Made by a program: the position numbers and the translations under genes. Shown here piece after piece: positions 25,792 through 35,200 of a DNA stretch of 64,000 nucleotides. The notes under the pieces were generated by a model. It made no database searches. It was given only the letters and a program-made list of their open reading frames with translations, and was not told the DNA's origin. This DNA is from Actinoplanes auranticolor (GTDB lineage Bacteria; Actinomycetota; Actinomycetes; Mycobacteriales; Micromonosporaceae). Every line of letters starts with the position of its first letter. Positions within the stretch are counted from its first letter, which is position 1. The stretch is taken from contig NZ_BOQL01000029.1 in the NCBI RefSeq assembly GCF_018332655.1, forward strand, positions 62,001 to 126,000. The letters are read 5' to 3'.

Positions 25792-26139
25792 TCAGTCGGC
25801 GTAGTCGGCGGGGTTGAAGACGCGGGCGGTCAGGGGCTCCGGGACCGCCGCGATGCCGGGGCCGCCCGCGTCCAGCCAGGCGGCCACCGCGCCGACCAGG
25901 GTGTCGTCGAGGACGTCGCCCAGGTGGACCAGGCGGGCGCCGGCTCGGCGGGCGGCGGGGGTCGGGTGCACCACGACCACGTTCGAGCGTTCGCAGACTC
26001 GCAGGCACTCGCTCACGCGTACCCGATGTCTGTCACCCACCGCGCCGCGGATCGCCTCCAGCTGGGCGTCGTGGTCGGTTTCCGGATGCTTGTCGGCGCT
26101 GCCGCAGCAGCAGTCCCGGCAGATCGTCAGCGCGCCCAT
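25792..26139 (-). CDS. [2Fe-2S] thioredoxin-like ferredoxin-domain protein
   Basis: A 115-residue protein with clustered cysteines at its N-terminus (ICRDCCCGS, Cys7/10/11/12) and a second pair in VSECLRVCERSNVVVV (Cys45 and Cys49). This is the pattern of the actinobacterial (2Fe-2S) ferredoxin-domain family. It lies 25 bp behind panD on the same strand, so it should share the iron box at 26640. A redox role in siderophore use, such as delivering electrons for Fe(III) release, would fit but is inferred. Confidence 0.8.
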   Translation of the reverse strand: MGALTICRDCCCGSADKHPETDHDAQLEAIRGAVGDRHRVRVSECLRVCERSNVVVVHPTPAARRAGARLVHLGDVLDDTLVGAVAAWLDAGGPGIAAVPEPLTARVFNPADYAD

Positions 26140-26164
26140 CGCAGTGCCCCCGGTCCCGCCGGCC

Positions 26165-26584
26165 TCAGTGGACCAGGACCTTGCCGGAGATCTGGTCGTC
26201 CGCGCCGGGGACCGGCGCCGAGGGGTCCGAGCCGATCTCGATCAGCTGGTTCTGCGCGTTGACGTGCGCGACGCGCGGCACGTAGTCGGCCCGCTCGCGC
26301 TCGTCGACCTGCTTGAACGACATGATGATGATCAGGTCGCCGACCGAGACGAGCCGGGCGGCCGCGCCGTTGATGCCGATCACTCCGGAGCCCGCCGGAC
26401 CCTCGATGACGTACGTCACCAGCCGCGCGCCGTTGTCGATGTCGACCACCTGGACCTGCTCGCCCTCGACCAGGTCGGCCGCGTCCATCAGGGTCTTGTC
26501 GATCGTGATCGAGCCCACGTAGTGCAGGTCAGCCTGGGTCACGGTGGCGCGGTGGATCTTGCCGCCGAGCAGGGTCCGCTGCAT
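26165..26584 (-). CDS. panD: Aspartate 1-decarboxylase (beta-alanine supply)
   Basis: A 139-residue pyruvoyl enzyme that makes beta-alanine from L-aspartate. Lys9 and Tyr22 are present, the self-processing bond is Gly24-Ser25 in YVGSITID, and active-site Arg54, Thr57 and Tyr58 are conserved (ARLVTYVIEG), all at the E. coli PanD positions. The usual partners panB/panC are absent. Its promoter carries an iron box (26640-26658) shared with the siderophore-binding protein, so this copy is iron-regulated. NRPS module 2 has a beta-alanine-type code, so PanD very likely feeds the siderophore instead of, or as well as, pantothenate. Confidence 0.95.
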   Translation of the reverse strand: MQRTLLGGKIHRATVTQADLHYVGSITIDKTLMDAADLVEGEQVQVVDIDNGARLVTYVIEGPAGSGVIGINGAAARLVSVGDLIIIMSFKQVDERERADYVPRVAHVNAQNQLIEIGSDPSAPVPGADDQISGKVLVH

Positions 26585-26639
26585 GTGTCGTCCTCCTGGG
26601 GTGGATGAGGCCCGCGAGGGGGTCGTCGCGGAAGCAAAG

Positions 26640-26658
26640 TTAGCCTAGCCTAACCTCA
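26640..26658. promoter_or_regulatory. Iron box between panD and siderophore-binding protein
   Basis: TTAGCCTAGCCTAACCTCA matches the IdeR/DmdR1 consensus at 15 of 19 positions, with the CTAACCT half intact. It lies 56 bp from the panD start and 39 bp from the start of the binding protein, in their divergent promoter gap. Confidence 0.85.
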
Positions 26659-26696
26659 TCAGTGATCCAACGCCCCCTCAGCAAGGAGTCCCATAG

Positions 26697-27713
26697 ATGA
26701 ACCGCCGCCTGGGCGGCTGGCGACGCGCCCTCACCGCCGTCGCCGCCGGTCTGCTCGCCGCCACCACCATCACCGCCTGCGGGTCCGAAGAGGACGGTGC
26801 CGCCGCGCCCGCCGCTTCGGGCTCGGCCGCCGCCGCTTTCCCGGTCAGCATCGAGCACAAGTTCGGCTCCACCACGATCGAGAAGCAGCCCGAGCGGGTC
26901 GTCACCGTCGGCTGGAACGACCAGGACCCGGTGCTGGCCCTGGGCGTGGTGCCGGTGAGCACCCGCGAATGGTTCACCGAGTACCCGGCGTACCCGTGGG
27001 TCAAGGAGGCGCTGGCCGGCAAGCCGCTGACCACGTTCTCGGCGGAGATCAACTTCGAGGCGATCATCAAGCAGCAGCCGGACCTGATCCTGGCGATCTA
27101 CGAGACGATCAACAAGGAGACCTACGACAAGCTCTCCCAGATCGCCCCGACGGTGATCCAGTCGAAGGACTACGCCGACGAGCAGACCCCGTGGGACGTG
27201 CAGACGCTGACGACGGGCAAGGCGCTCGGCATGTCGAGCGAGGCCCAGGCACTGGTGGCCAAGGTGAACGCGAAGATCGACGAGGCGAAGGCGGCGAACC
27301 CGCAGTTCGCCGGCAAGACCCTGGTGGTGGACTTCGGCCCGGAGAAGGGCCAGCACTGGCTGATCCCGGCCAAGGACCCGCGGCGGGCCCTGTTCGACGC
27401 GCTGGGCTTCGCGGCGCAGACCGAGTCGGAGGACGTCAGCGAGGAGCGGCTGGACCTGCTGGACCGGGACGTCCTCTTCGTGAACGGCGCGACGAAGAAG
27501 GACATGCTGGCCTCGCCGGCCTTCAGCCGGTTGACGGTGGCTACCGAGGACCGGGCGTTGTACACGTCGTTCTCGACGCCGCTGGGTGGGGCCTTGGCTT
27601 ACAGCGGGCCCAATGCGTTGCTGTATGCGCTGGAGGTGCTGGTGCCGCAGCTCAAGAACGCTACTGACGGGGACCCGGCGACCAAGGTCGAGGACCTGTC
27701 GAACGCAGCCTGA
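26697..27713 (+). CDS. Ferric-siderophore substrate-binding lipoprotein
   Basis: A 338-residue FecB/FepB-type binding protein for ABC uptake. The signal peptide ends with lipobox ITAC (Cys28). The mature part shows the family pattern KFGSTTIEKQPERVVTVGWNDQDPVLALGVVPV, NFEAIIKQQPDLILAIYE and ALYTSFSTPLGGALAYSGPNALLYALEVLVPQL, the two lobes and connecting helix of periplasmic-binding fold III. Iron-box control and its place in the siderophore locus make it the receptor for the locus's own ferric complex, passing it to the permease at 57224-60137. A strong terminator follows. Confidence 0.92.
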   Translation: MNRRLGGWRRALTAVAAGLLAATTITACGSEEDGAAAPAASGSAAAAFPVSIEHKFGSTTIEKQPERVVTVGWNDQDPVLALGVVPVSTREWFTEYPAYPWVKEALAGKPLTTFSAEINFEAIIKQQPDLILAIYETINKETYDKLSQIAPTVIQSKDYADEQTPWDVQTLTTGKALGMSSEAQALVAKVNAKIDEAKAANPQFAGKTLVVDFGPEKGQHWLIPAKDPRRALFDALGFAAQTESEDVSEERLDLLDRDVLFVNGATKKDMLASPAFSRLTVATEDRALYTSFSTPLGGALAYSGPNALLYALEVLVPQLKNATDGDPATKVEDLSNAA

Positions 27714-27732
27714 CCTGAGATATCTGCAGCGG

Positions 27733-27760
27733 AAGGGCGACCGGGCAACCGGTCGCCCTT
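27733..27760 (+). terminator. Intrinsic terminator after binding-protein gene
   Basis: AAGGGCGACCGG-GCAA-CCGGTCGCCCTT, a perfect 12-bp stem with a 4-base loop, followed by TTCC so that the transcript ends in a T-run (CTTTTCC). It lies 20 bp after the stop at 27713. Confidence 0.92.
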
Positions 27761-27796
27761 TTCCTCGGAGTGGTCCGATACTGCAACGATCACCTC

Positions 27797-28555
27797 GTGA
27801 CGGGTGATGCGGTGGTGCGGGAGGTCGGGCGGCCCAAGGTCTTCTGGTGGCAGGTGTTGCGGGTCGCCTTCGTGCTCGGCTGGGTGGCCTGGGCCGCCCT
27901 CACCTGGTGGGTCTCGCCCCGCGAGGGCACCCTCGATGACGCGCGGGCTGATCTGACCGCCGGGCGGGTCACCACGTACGAGTGGGGTCGCGGCTGGTCC
28001 GACGCCACCGGGTTGTTCAGTCCCGGGCGGCCGCAGCTCGAATCCGCCGACACCGATGGGCCCGTTTTCCTCTGGAACACCGGCGACGGGCGGCAGCACT
28101 ACATCACCGTCCCCGGCGGCGTGCCGGCTGACGTGGTGGATCCCGCTGCTCAGCCGCGGTCGGTCACCCCCGAGGGCGAGTCGCTCGCGGCGGCACTGCG
28201 GGTCTTCCACGCCCACGACGGGCCGGAAGCCTGGCCGGTCGGCACCTTGATCTCCGGGTTGAGCCTGGCCGGGGTCATCCTGTTCCTCTGGGCGCTCGTG
28301 TCCGCCTCGGCACCGCCGGCCGGCGGGACCCGGTGGTTCTGGTTCTGGTTGGTCGGTACGGCGCCGCTCGGGCTCGGGCTGCTGTGGTGGCTGACCCGGG
28401 AACGACCGTGGTCGTCCCGGGCCCCCGTACGGGAGAAGCGGTTCAAGTGGTGGGCCGGGATCGGCTTCGGCTTCCTTGCCACCTTGGTGCTCAGCCTCGT
28501 GCTCTGGGGGCTGCACAGCCTGCTCGGTGACGCCCTGGTGCCGCGGGTCAGCTGA
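27797..28555 (+). CDS. Membrane protein, four helices, unknown
   Basis: A 252-residue protein (GTG at 27797; a GTG at 27770 would add nine residues). Hydrophobic helices lie near residues 14-38, 150-172, 182-202 and 222-245, and a ~100-residue soluble loop follows the first helix. No family is recognised. Its stop overlaps the NRPS stop by 8 bp, tail to tail, with no room for a separate terminator. Confidence 0.65.
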   Translation: MTGDAVVREVGRPKVFWWQVLRVAFVLGWVAWAALTWWVSPREGTLDDARADLTAGRVTTYEWGRGWSDATGLFSPGRPQLESADTDGPVFLWNTGDGRQHYITVPGGVPADVVDPAAQPRSVTPEGESLAAALRVFHAHDGPEAWPVGTLISGLSLAGVILFLWALVSASAPPAGGTRWFWFWLVGTAPLGLGLLWWLTRERPWSSRAPVREKRFKWWAGIGFGFLATLVLSLVLWGLHSLLGDALVPRVS

Positions 28556-31500
28556 GCCGCAGCCGACTCGCCAGCAGCGGGCCCAGCAGCTCCAGGGTGG
28601 CCGGATCCAGCAGTTCCGAGTGCCGGACCGCCAGTTCGTGCACCTCCATCGCGCCTGTCACGGATTCCCATGGCGGCGCCCCCGGACCGGTGAAGCCCTG
28701 TTCGGGCACCGTCGCCTCGACGTAGCACACCGTGCCGGGGTAGAGCGGGTACTCCGCTCCGGCCATCAACCGGTCCGCCTCGAGGTAGTTCGCGAGCACC
28801 AGCGCGATCTGCTCGTCCGTCAGCGCCGCCACGCCGCCGCCCGCCGCCCGGACGAAGGTGACCGCTTCGGGCAGGGTGAGGTCGGCGTTGCTGACTTCGT
28901 ACCCCATCTCGGTGAGCAGGGCCGCGACTGTCGACGGCGCTTGCGCGGCGTCCCGGCGGGCGTCGAGCATGCCGACGAAGTCGACCGTGCGGCCGCGCGC
29001 GGTGAGCGTGGCCGCCACGCAGAGCGCGAGCGCCCCGCCGAAGGACCAGCCGAGGAGCCGGATCGGGCCGTCCGGCCGGTGGGCGTCCACGAGGTCGGCG
29101 TAAGTCGAAGCCAGTTCCGTGAGCGTCGGAGGGAGCGTGCCGCCGGAGAGCAGCGGGCTCTGCAGGCCGATCAGGGGCAGGTCCGCCGGCAGGTGCCGCT
29201 TCAGGCCGGCGAACTGCCAGGCCAGCCCGCTCGCCGGGGCCAGGCAGAACAGCGGCGGGAGGCCGGCGCCCACCTGCAGCGTCAGCACCGGGTCGAGAGC
29301 GTCCCCGGCCGGTGCGTCGTCGGCCAGCAGGCGGGCCACGCCCGCGACGGTGGGCGCGGTGAAGAGCCGGGCCACCGGTACGTCCACAGCCAGCTCCCGC
29401 CGCAGCGCCGTGGCCAGCCGCACGAGCAGCAACGAATGCGCGCCGAGCGCGAAGAAGTCGTCGTGCACCCCGACCTCGGCCACCCCGAGCACCTCGGACA
29501 CGATGCGGGACACCGTGGCTTCCAGGCGGGAGCGTGGCGCGGTGCCACCGGACGACACCTCGAGGTCCGGTAGCGCGGCGCGGTCCACCTTGCCGTTCGG
29601 AGTCAGCGGCAGCGCGTCCAGCACATGACACACCGCCGGGACCATGTAGGCCGGCAGCGCGTCGTCCCAGAGCCCGGCCGGCACCGTGCCGCCGGTCGTC
29701 GTCAGGTACGCCACCAGGCGCTCGCCGCGGGCCACCACGACGGCGCGGGTCACGTCCGGGTGGGCCAGCGCGACCGCCTCGATCTCGCCCAGCTCGATCC
29801 GGAAGCCGCGCACCTTGACCTGGTGGTCGGTGCGGCCCAGGTAGACCAGCCGGCCGTCGCGCCGGACGGCCAGGTCACCGGTCCGATAGAGGCGTTGCCC
29901 GCCGGGGGCGGCGACGAAGCGGGACGCGGTGAGCGCCGGCCGCCCCAGGTAGCCCCGGGTGACCTGGGCGCCGCCGAGGTACAGCTCCCCCACCACGCCC
30001 GGCGGCACCGGCTGGAGCCGCTCGTCGAGCACGTGCGCGCCGGTGCCGGGCAAGGGCTTGCCGATGCTGCCGTCCCAGTCCGCCGTGACCTCGTCGCGGG
30101 TGGCCCAGACCGTGACCTCGGTCGGGCCGTACAGGTTGACCACGGCCGCCGCCCGGGCGACCAGGTCCGCAGCGAGCGAGACCGGCAGAGCCTCGCCGCC
30201 GACCAGCGCGCGCACCCCCCGCAGGTCCACATCGGAGGACTCGAGGAGGGCGGCCCAGAGCGAGGGCGTCGCCTGCATCGCCGTGACCCGCTGCTCGCGC
30301 AGCAGTTCGGCCAGCAGCAGCGGGTCGCGGACCTGGGCGGACGAGGCCAGCACGATGGTGCCGCCGGCCAGCAGCGGGCCCATCAGCTCCAGCACGGAGA
30401 TGTCGAAGGACAGCGTCGTCACCGCCAGCAGACGATCCTCGGCCTCCAGCGGTACGGCGGCCAGGAACGCCCCCAGCTCCCCGTGGGTGACCACGACCCC
30501 CTTGGGCCGTCCGGTCGATCCGGAGGTGTAGATGACGTACGCGGCCTGCGAGGGCTGGACCGTCACCGTTTCAAAGGTGGCGGCAGGAGCAGCACCCACG
30601 CTGAGAGTCGGCACACCCTCGAACTCGGTGTCACCGATGACGGCAGCCGGTTGAGCGTCGGCGACCATGAAGGCCAACCGGGCCGTCGGGAAGGCCGGGT
30701 CCAGCGGCAGATAGGCGGCGCCCGCCTTGGCCACGCCGAGCACTGCCACCACCAGCTCGGCCGAGCGCGGCAGGTTGATGCCGACGATGCTCTCCGGGCC
30801 GATGCCCCGGGCGGCGAGCAGCGCAGCGACCGCGTCCGAGGCCCGGTCCAGCTCGGCGTAGCTCCAGCTGACGCCGTCCGCAACGAGCGCCTCACCGGCG
30901 TGCCGGGCCAGCGCGGTGAACCAGGGCGGGGTATCCGACGGCACCCACGCTTCGGCGGCAAGCTCGCGACGGTCGGCAACCGTGAGCAACGGCGCCGTAC
31001 CGACTGGTTGCCCCGGATCCGCGGCGAAGGCCGTCAGCAGGTTGGTGAGCCGCTCCAGCAGCCGCTCGGCCGTCTCCGGACGGAAGCGCCCCGCGTCGTA
31101 CTCCAGGCTCACCTCGACCCCGTCCGGGCCGCCGTCGATGAAGGTGACGTTCAGGTCGACCTTGGGGTCCGCCGCCACCTCCGGGGCCGGCAGCACCGGC
31201 AGTCCCAGCACCGGACCGCCGTCCGCCGGCCGGTGGAAGTAGCCGATCATCGCCTGGAACAGCGGATTGCGTCCCGCCGCCCGGGGCGGGTTCACCAGCT
31301 CCACGACCTGTTGGAACGGCACCCCGGCATGTTCGAACGCGGCCAGGTCGGCGGCCCGTACGCGGCGCAGCAGCTCGGCGAACGTCGGCTCGCCGGACAG
31401 GTCGGTGCGCAGCACGATCGTGTTGACGAAGAAGCCGACCAGGTCGTCCAGGGCAGCGTCGCCCCGCCCGGAGGTGGGGCTGCCGATCGGCACATCGGTG

Positions 31501-32222
31501 CCCGCCCCGTGCCGGGACAACAGCACAGCCAGCGTGGCGTGCAGCGCCATGAACAGGCTGGCCGACCCGGCGCGGGCGATCTCCCGCAGCGGGTCGATCA
31601 GCGTGGCGGGCAGGGCGGCACTGACCAGCCCGGCCGTCGTGCGGGCCGGGCTGCGCGGGGCGTCGGCGGGCAGGGTGATCTCGTCCGGCAGCCCGCGCAG
31701 GGCCGTACGCCAGAAGTCCAGCTCGGCCGGGTCCTCCTGAAGGGACAGTGCGTAGTCGGCGTACTGCACGGGCAGCGGGGTGAAGGCGGGTGCGTGGCCT
31801 TCGAGGCGGGCCAGGTACGCCGTGCTCAGGTCGCGCAGCAGCGGGCCGTCGGACCACTCGTCCATCGCGATGTGGTGCAGCACCAGCGCCAGCACCGAGC
31901 TGTCGCCCTCGTCGATCACGGCGGCCCGGATCGGCAGGTCGGCGGCGAGGTCGAAGGGCCGGGCGACCAGCTCGCCCACCGGCACGCCGACCGATACCGG
32001 CACGGTGGCGGGGGGTTCGGCGATGTGCTGGGCTGCGCCGGATATCAGTGTGCGCAGCACCTCGTGCCGGGCCACCACGTCGGCCAGGGCGAGCGACAGC
32101 GCGGGCACGTCGATCCGGCCGGCCAGGCGCAGCACCAGCGGATAGTTGTAGGCGCTGGAGCCGGGGTCGATCTGGTCGAGCAGCCAGAGCCGCTGCTGCG
32201 CCGGGGACAGCGGCAGCACCTC
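28548..32222 (-). other. NRPS module 6: C-A(Gly)-T-TE
   Basis: The C domain has HHIAMDEWS near 31866 (DG changed to DE). The A code is D-I-L-Q-L-G-L-V-W, which matches glycine codes. The carrier is FFALGAHSLLLVR near 29446. A type I thioesterase follows: nucleophile Ser in GWSFGGALAL near 29047, Asp in VGMLDARRD, His in LAVRHSELL. It releases the chain as an acid or ring. This module has no counterpart in the five-residue exochelin MS structure. Confidence 0.85.
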
Positions 32223-35200
32223 CGGCCGGGGCCGCGCGGTCAGGGCGGCCTGCGCCGGGCCGGCGGTGGCCCGGACCAGCCGTTCGGGGGTACGGGCATC
32301 GAACAGCACCCGCAGCGACAGGTCCCCACCCAGCTCGGTGCGGATCCGGCCGAGCAGTCGCAGCGCGGTCAGCGAGTGCCCGCCCGCGTCGAAGAAGTCG
32401 TCCTCGACCCCGAACGACGGCAGGCCCAGCACCTCGGCGCACAGCTCGCAGAGCCGCCGCTCCCGGTCGTCGGCGGGCGGCCTCGACCCGGTGGCGACCG
32501 GGGTGGGTACGGGCAGCGCGGCAGTGTCGAGCTTGCCGTTGACGGTCAGCGGCAGCACGTCCACGACGGCGTACAGCGACGGGACCATGTAGGACGGCAG
32601 GCGCTCGGCCAGGGCGGCCTTCACCTCGGCGGGTGTGGCCGTACCGACCAGGTAGGCGTGCAGCGCCCCGTCGCGGGCCAGCACCGCGGACTGCCGGACG
32701 CCGGGCACCGCGGAGACGGCCGTCTCCACCTCGCCCAGTTCGATCCGGTAGCCGCGGATCTTCACCTGGTCGTCGGTGCGGCCGAGGAAGTCCAGGTTGC
32801 CGTCGGCCCGTTCGCGGACCAGGTCGCCGGTGCGGTAGAGCCGGCTGCCGTCGGGTCCGGCCACGAAGCGGGAGGCGGTCAGGCCCGGCCGGTTGAGGTA
32901 GCCACGGGCCAGGCCGGCACCGGCGATGTAGAGCTCGCCCGCGACGCCGGGCGGGACCGGTCGCAGCCAGGCATCGAGGACGTGGCCGGTGGTGTTCCAG
33001 ATCGGCCGGCCGACGGTGGCGGTGACGCTGTCCTCCGTACCCCCGCCCAGGGTGTTGATCGTGTATTCGGTCGGGCCGTAGAGGTTGTAGCCGGTCACAC
33101 CCTCGGTGTCGCGCAGGACCGCCCACAGCTTCTCGGAGACGGCCTCGCCGCCGAGCAGCACCAGGCACGGCCGGTGCCCGCTGTCGAGCAGCCCCTCGTC
33201 CAGCAGCGCCTGCGCGTACGTCGGGGTCAGGTTGACCACGTCGACCCGGTGGGCGGCGCAGTAGGCGACCAGGGCCCGGCCGTCGCGGCGCAGTTCCTCG
33301 TCGGCGACGTGCACGTGATGGCCCTCGACCAGCCAGAGCAGTTCCTCCCAGGACATGTCGAAGGAGAAGCTGACGGTGTGCGCGATGGTCAGCACCCGGT
33401 CGCCGGCCGCCGCCACGGTCGGCGCGAAGATCGCCTCCCGGTGGTTGAGCTGCATGTTGGTCAGCCCCCGGTACGGCGTCACGACCCCCTTCGGCCGCCC
33501 GGTGGACCCGGAGGTGTAGATGACGTACGCGGGCCGGTCCAGCCGTCCGGGCGTACCCGGGGCGAAGTCGGCCCGCCACGGCTCGCCGACCTCCTCGTAC
33601 AGCCCGGCCAGCGACTCCAGCACGACCAGCGGCCGGGCGTCGTCGATCATGTCCTGGCGGCGTTCGGCCGGCAGGTCCAGGTCCAGCGGCAGGTACGCGG
33701 CCCCGGCCCGCAGCACCGCGAACAGCGCCACGACCATGTCGATGCCGCGCGGCAGGGCGAGCCCGACGATCGTCTCCGGGCCGGCACCCAGCGACCGCAG
33801 TCCCCGGGCCACGGCACTGACCCGGCCGTCCAGCTCGGCGTAGCTCAGCGTCACGCCGTCGTGGGTCAGCGCGGCCCGGGTGGGCGTACGGGCGGCCTGC
33901 TCGGCGAGCATCTCGGCGATGGTCACGTCGGGGATCCCGGCGGTGTGGCCGGGCAGGGCCGGCGCCCCGGACAGCGGCACCGCGGCCACCGGCGCGCCGG
34001 CGTCCAGGGTGTGCAGCACCTCGGCGAACCGGTCGAGCAGGGACCGGGCCTCGGCCTCGGCGACCACGTCGGAGCGGTACTCCAGGCGTACCCGCAGCTG
34101 CCGTCCCGGGGTGACCACCCAGGTCAGCGGGTAGTGGGTGGCGTCCACGGCCTCGATGTCGACGATGCCGTGCTCGGTCTCCAGGTCGGTGAACGTGTCG
34201 TCGTCGAGGAAGTTCTGCAGCACGTACAGACTGTCGAAGAGCGGGCCGCGCCCGGCCGCGCGCTGGATGTCGCCCAGGCCCAGGTATTCGTGCGGCATCA
34301 GCTCGATGCGCTCGGCCTGCACCCGCCGCAGGACGTCGCTGACCGGCTCGGCGGCGGCGAAGGTGACGCGCTGCGGCACGGTGTTGAGGAAGACGCCGAC
34401 GACCTCCTCGATGCCGTCCAGTTCGGTGGGACGCCCCGCGACCGTGGTGCCGAAAGTGGCCTCGGTGCGGCCGGAGGCATGCCCGAGCACGAGGCCCAGC
34501 GCGGTGCTCAGCACGGCGTTGAGGGTGACCCCGGCCGCGCGGGCCTGCTCGGCCAGCCGGGCGGTCTGAGCCTCGGTGAACTGCACGCCGAGGCTGGTGG
34601 CCAGGACCGGCTGGGTGCCGGCGGCCGCCGGGTAGAGGATCGTCGGCTCGCCCAGCCGCTCGGCCCAGGCGCGCTCGGACGCCTCCTTGTCCTGCCGGGC
34701 CAGCCAGCTCAGATAGTCGGTGAAACCGGCGCGTGGCCCGGGCACCGGCCGGCCCGCGTACGCGCCGAAGAGGTCCCGCAGCACCAGCTCGCGGGACCAG
34801 CCGTCCCAGAGCAGCAGGTGGTAGGTGAACAGCAGCCGGTCCCGTCCGCCGGGCCGCCGCACCACGGTGAGCCGGGCCAGCGGCGGCCGGGCCAGGTCGA
34901 ACGGCCGGGTCCGGTCGGCCGCCACGACCTCGGCCAGGCCGGCCTCGTCGTCGAGCTCGATCACCGCGACCGTGGCCGGCACGTCGGTGCCGAGGATGGC
35001 CACCGGCTGCTCGCGGCCCTCGTCGGTGAAGGCCAGCCGGGTGGCCGGGTGCGCGCGCAGCACCGCGGCGAAGGCCCGTTCCAGGGCGGGCACGTCGATC
35101 CGGTAGTTCACGTCGAAGGCGTTCTGCGCCAGGTAGACGTCCGCGTCCCCGGCCAGTTTGGCCTGGAAGAACAGCCCGTCCTGCAACGGCGACAGCGGCC

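Noticed and set aside
26165..26584. panD as an ordinary pantothenate gene
   Set aside because: No panB/panC nearby, an iron box in its promoter, and a beta-alanine NRPS module in the same locus point to siderophore supply.
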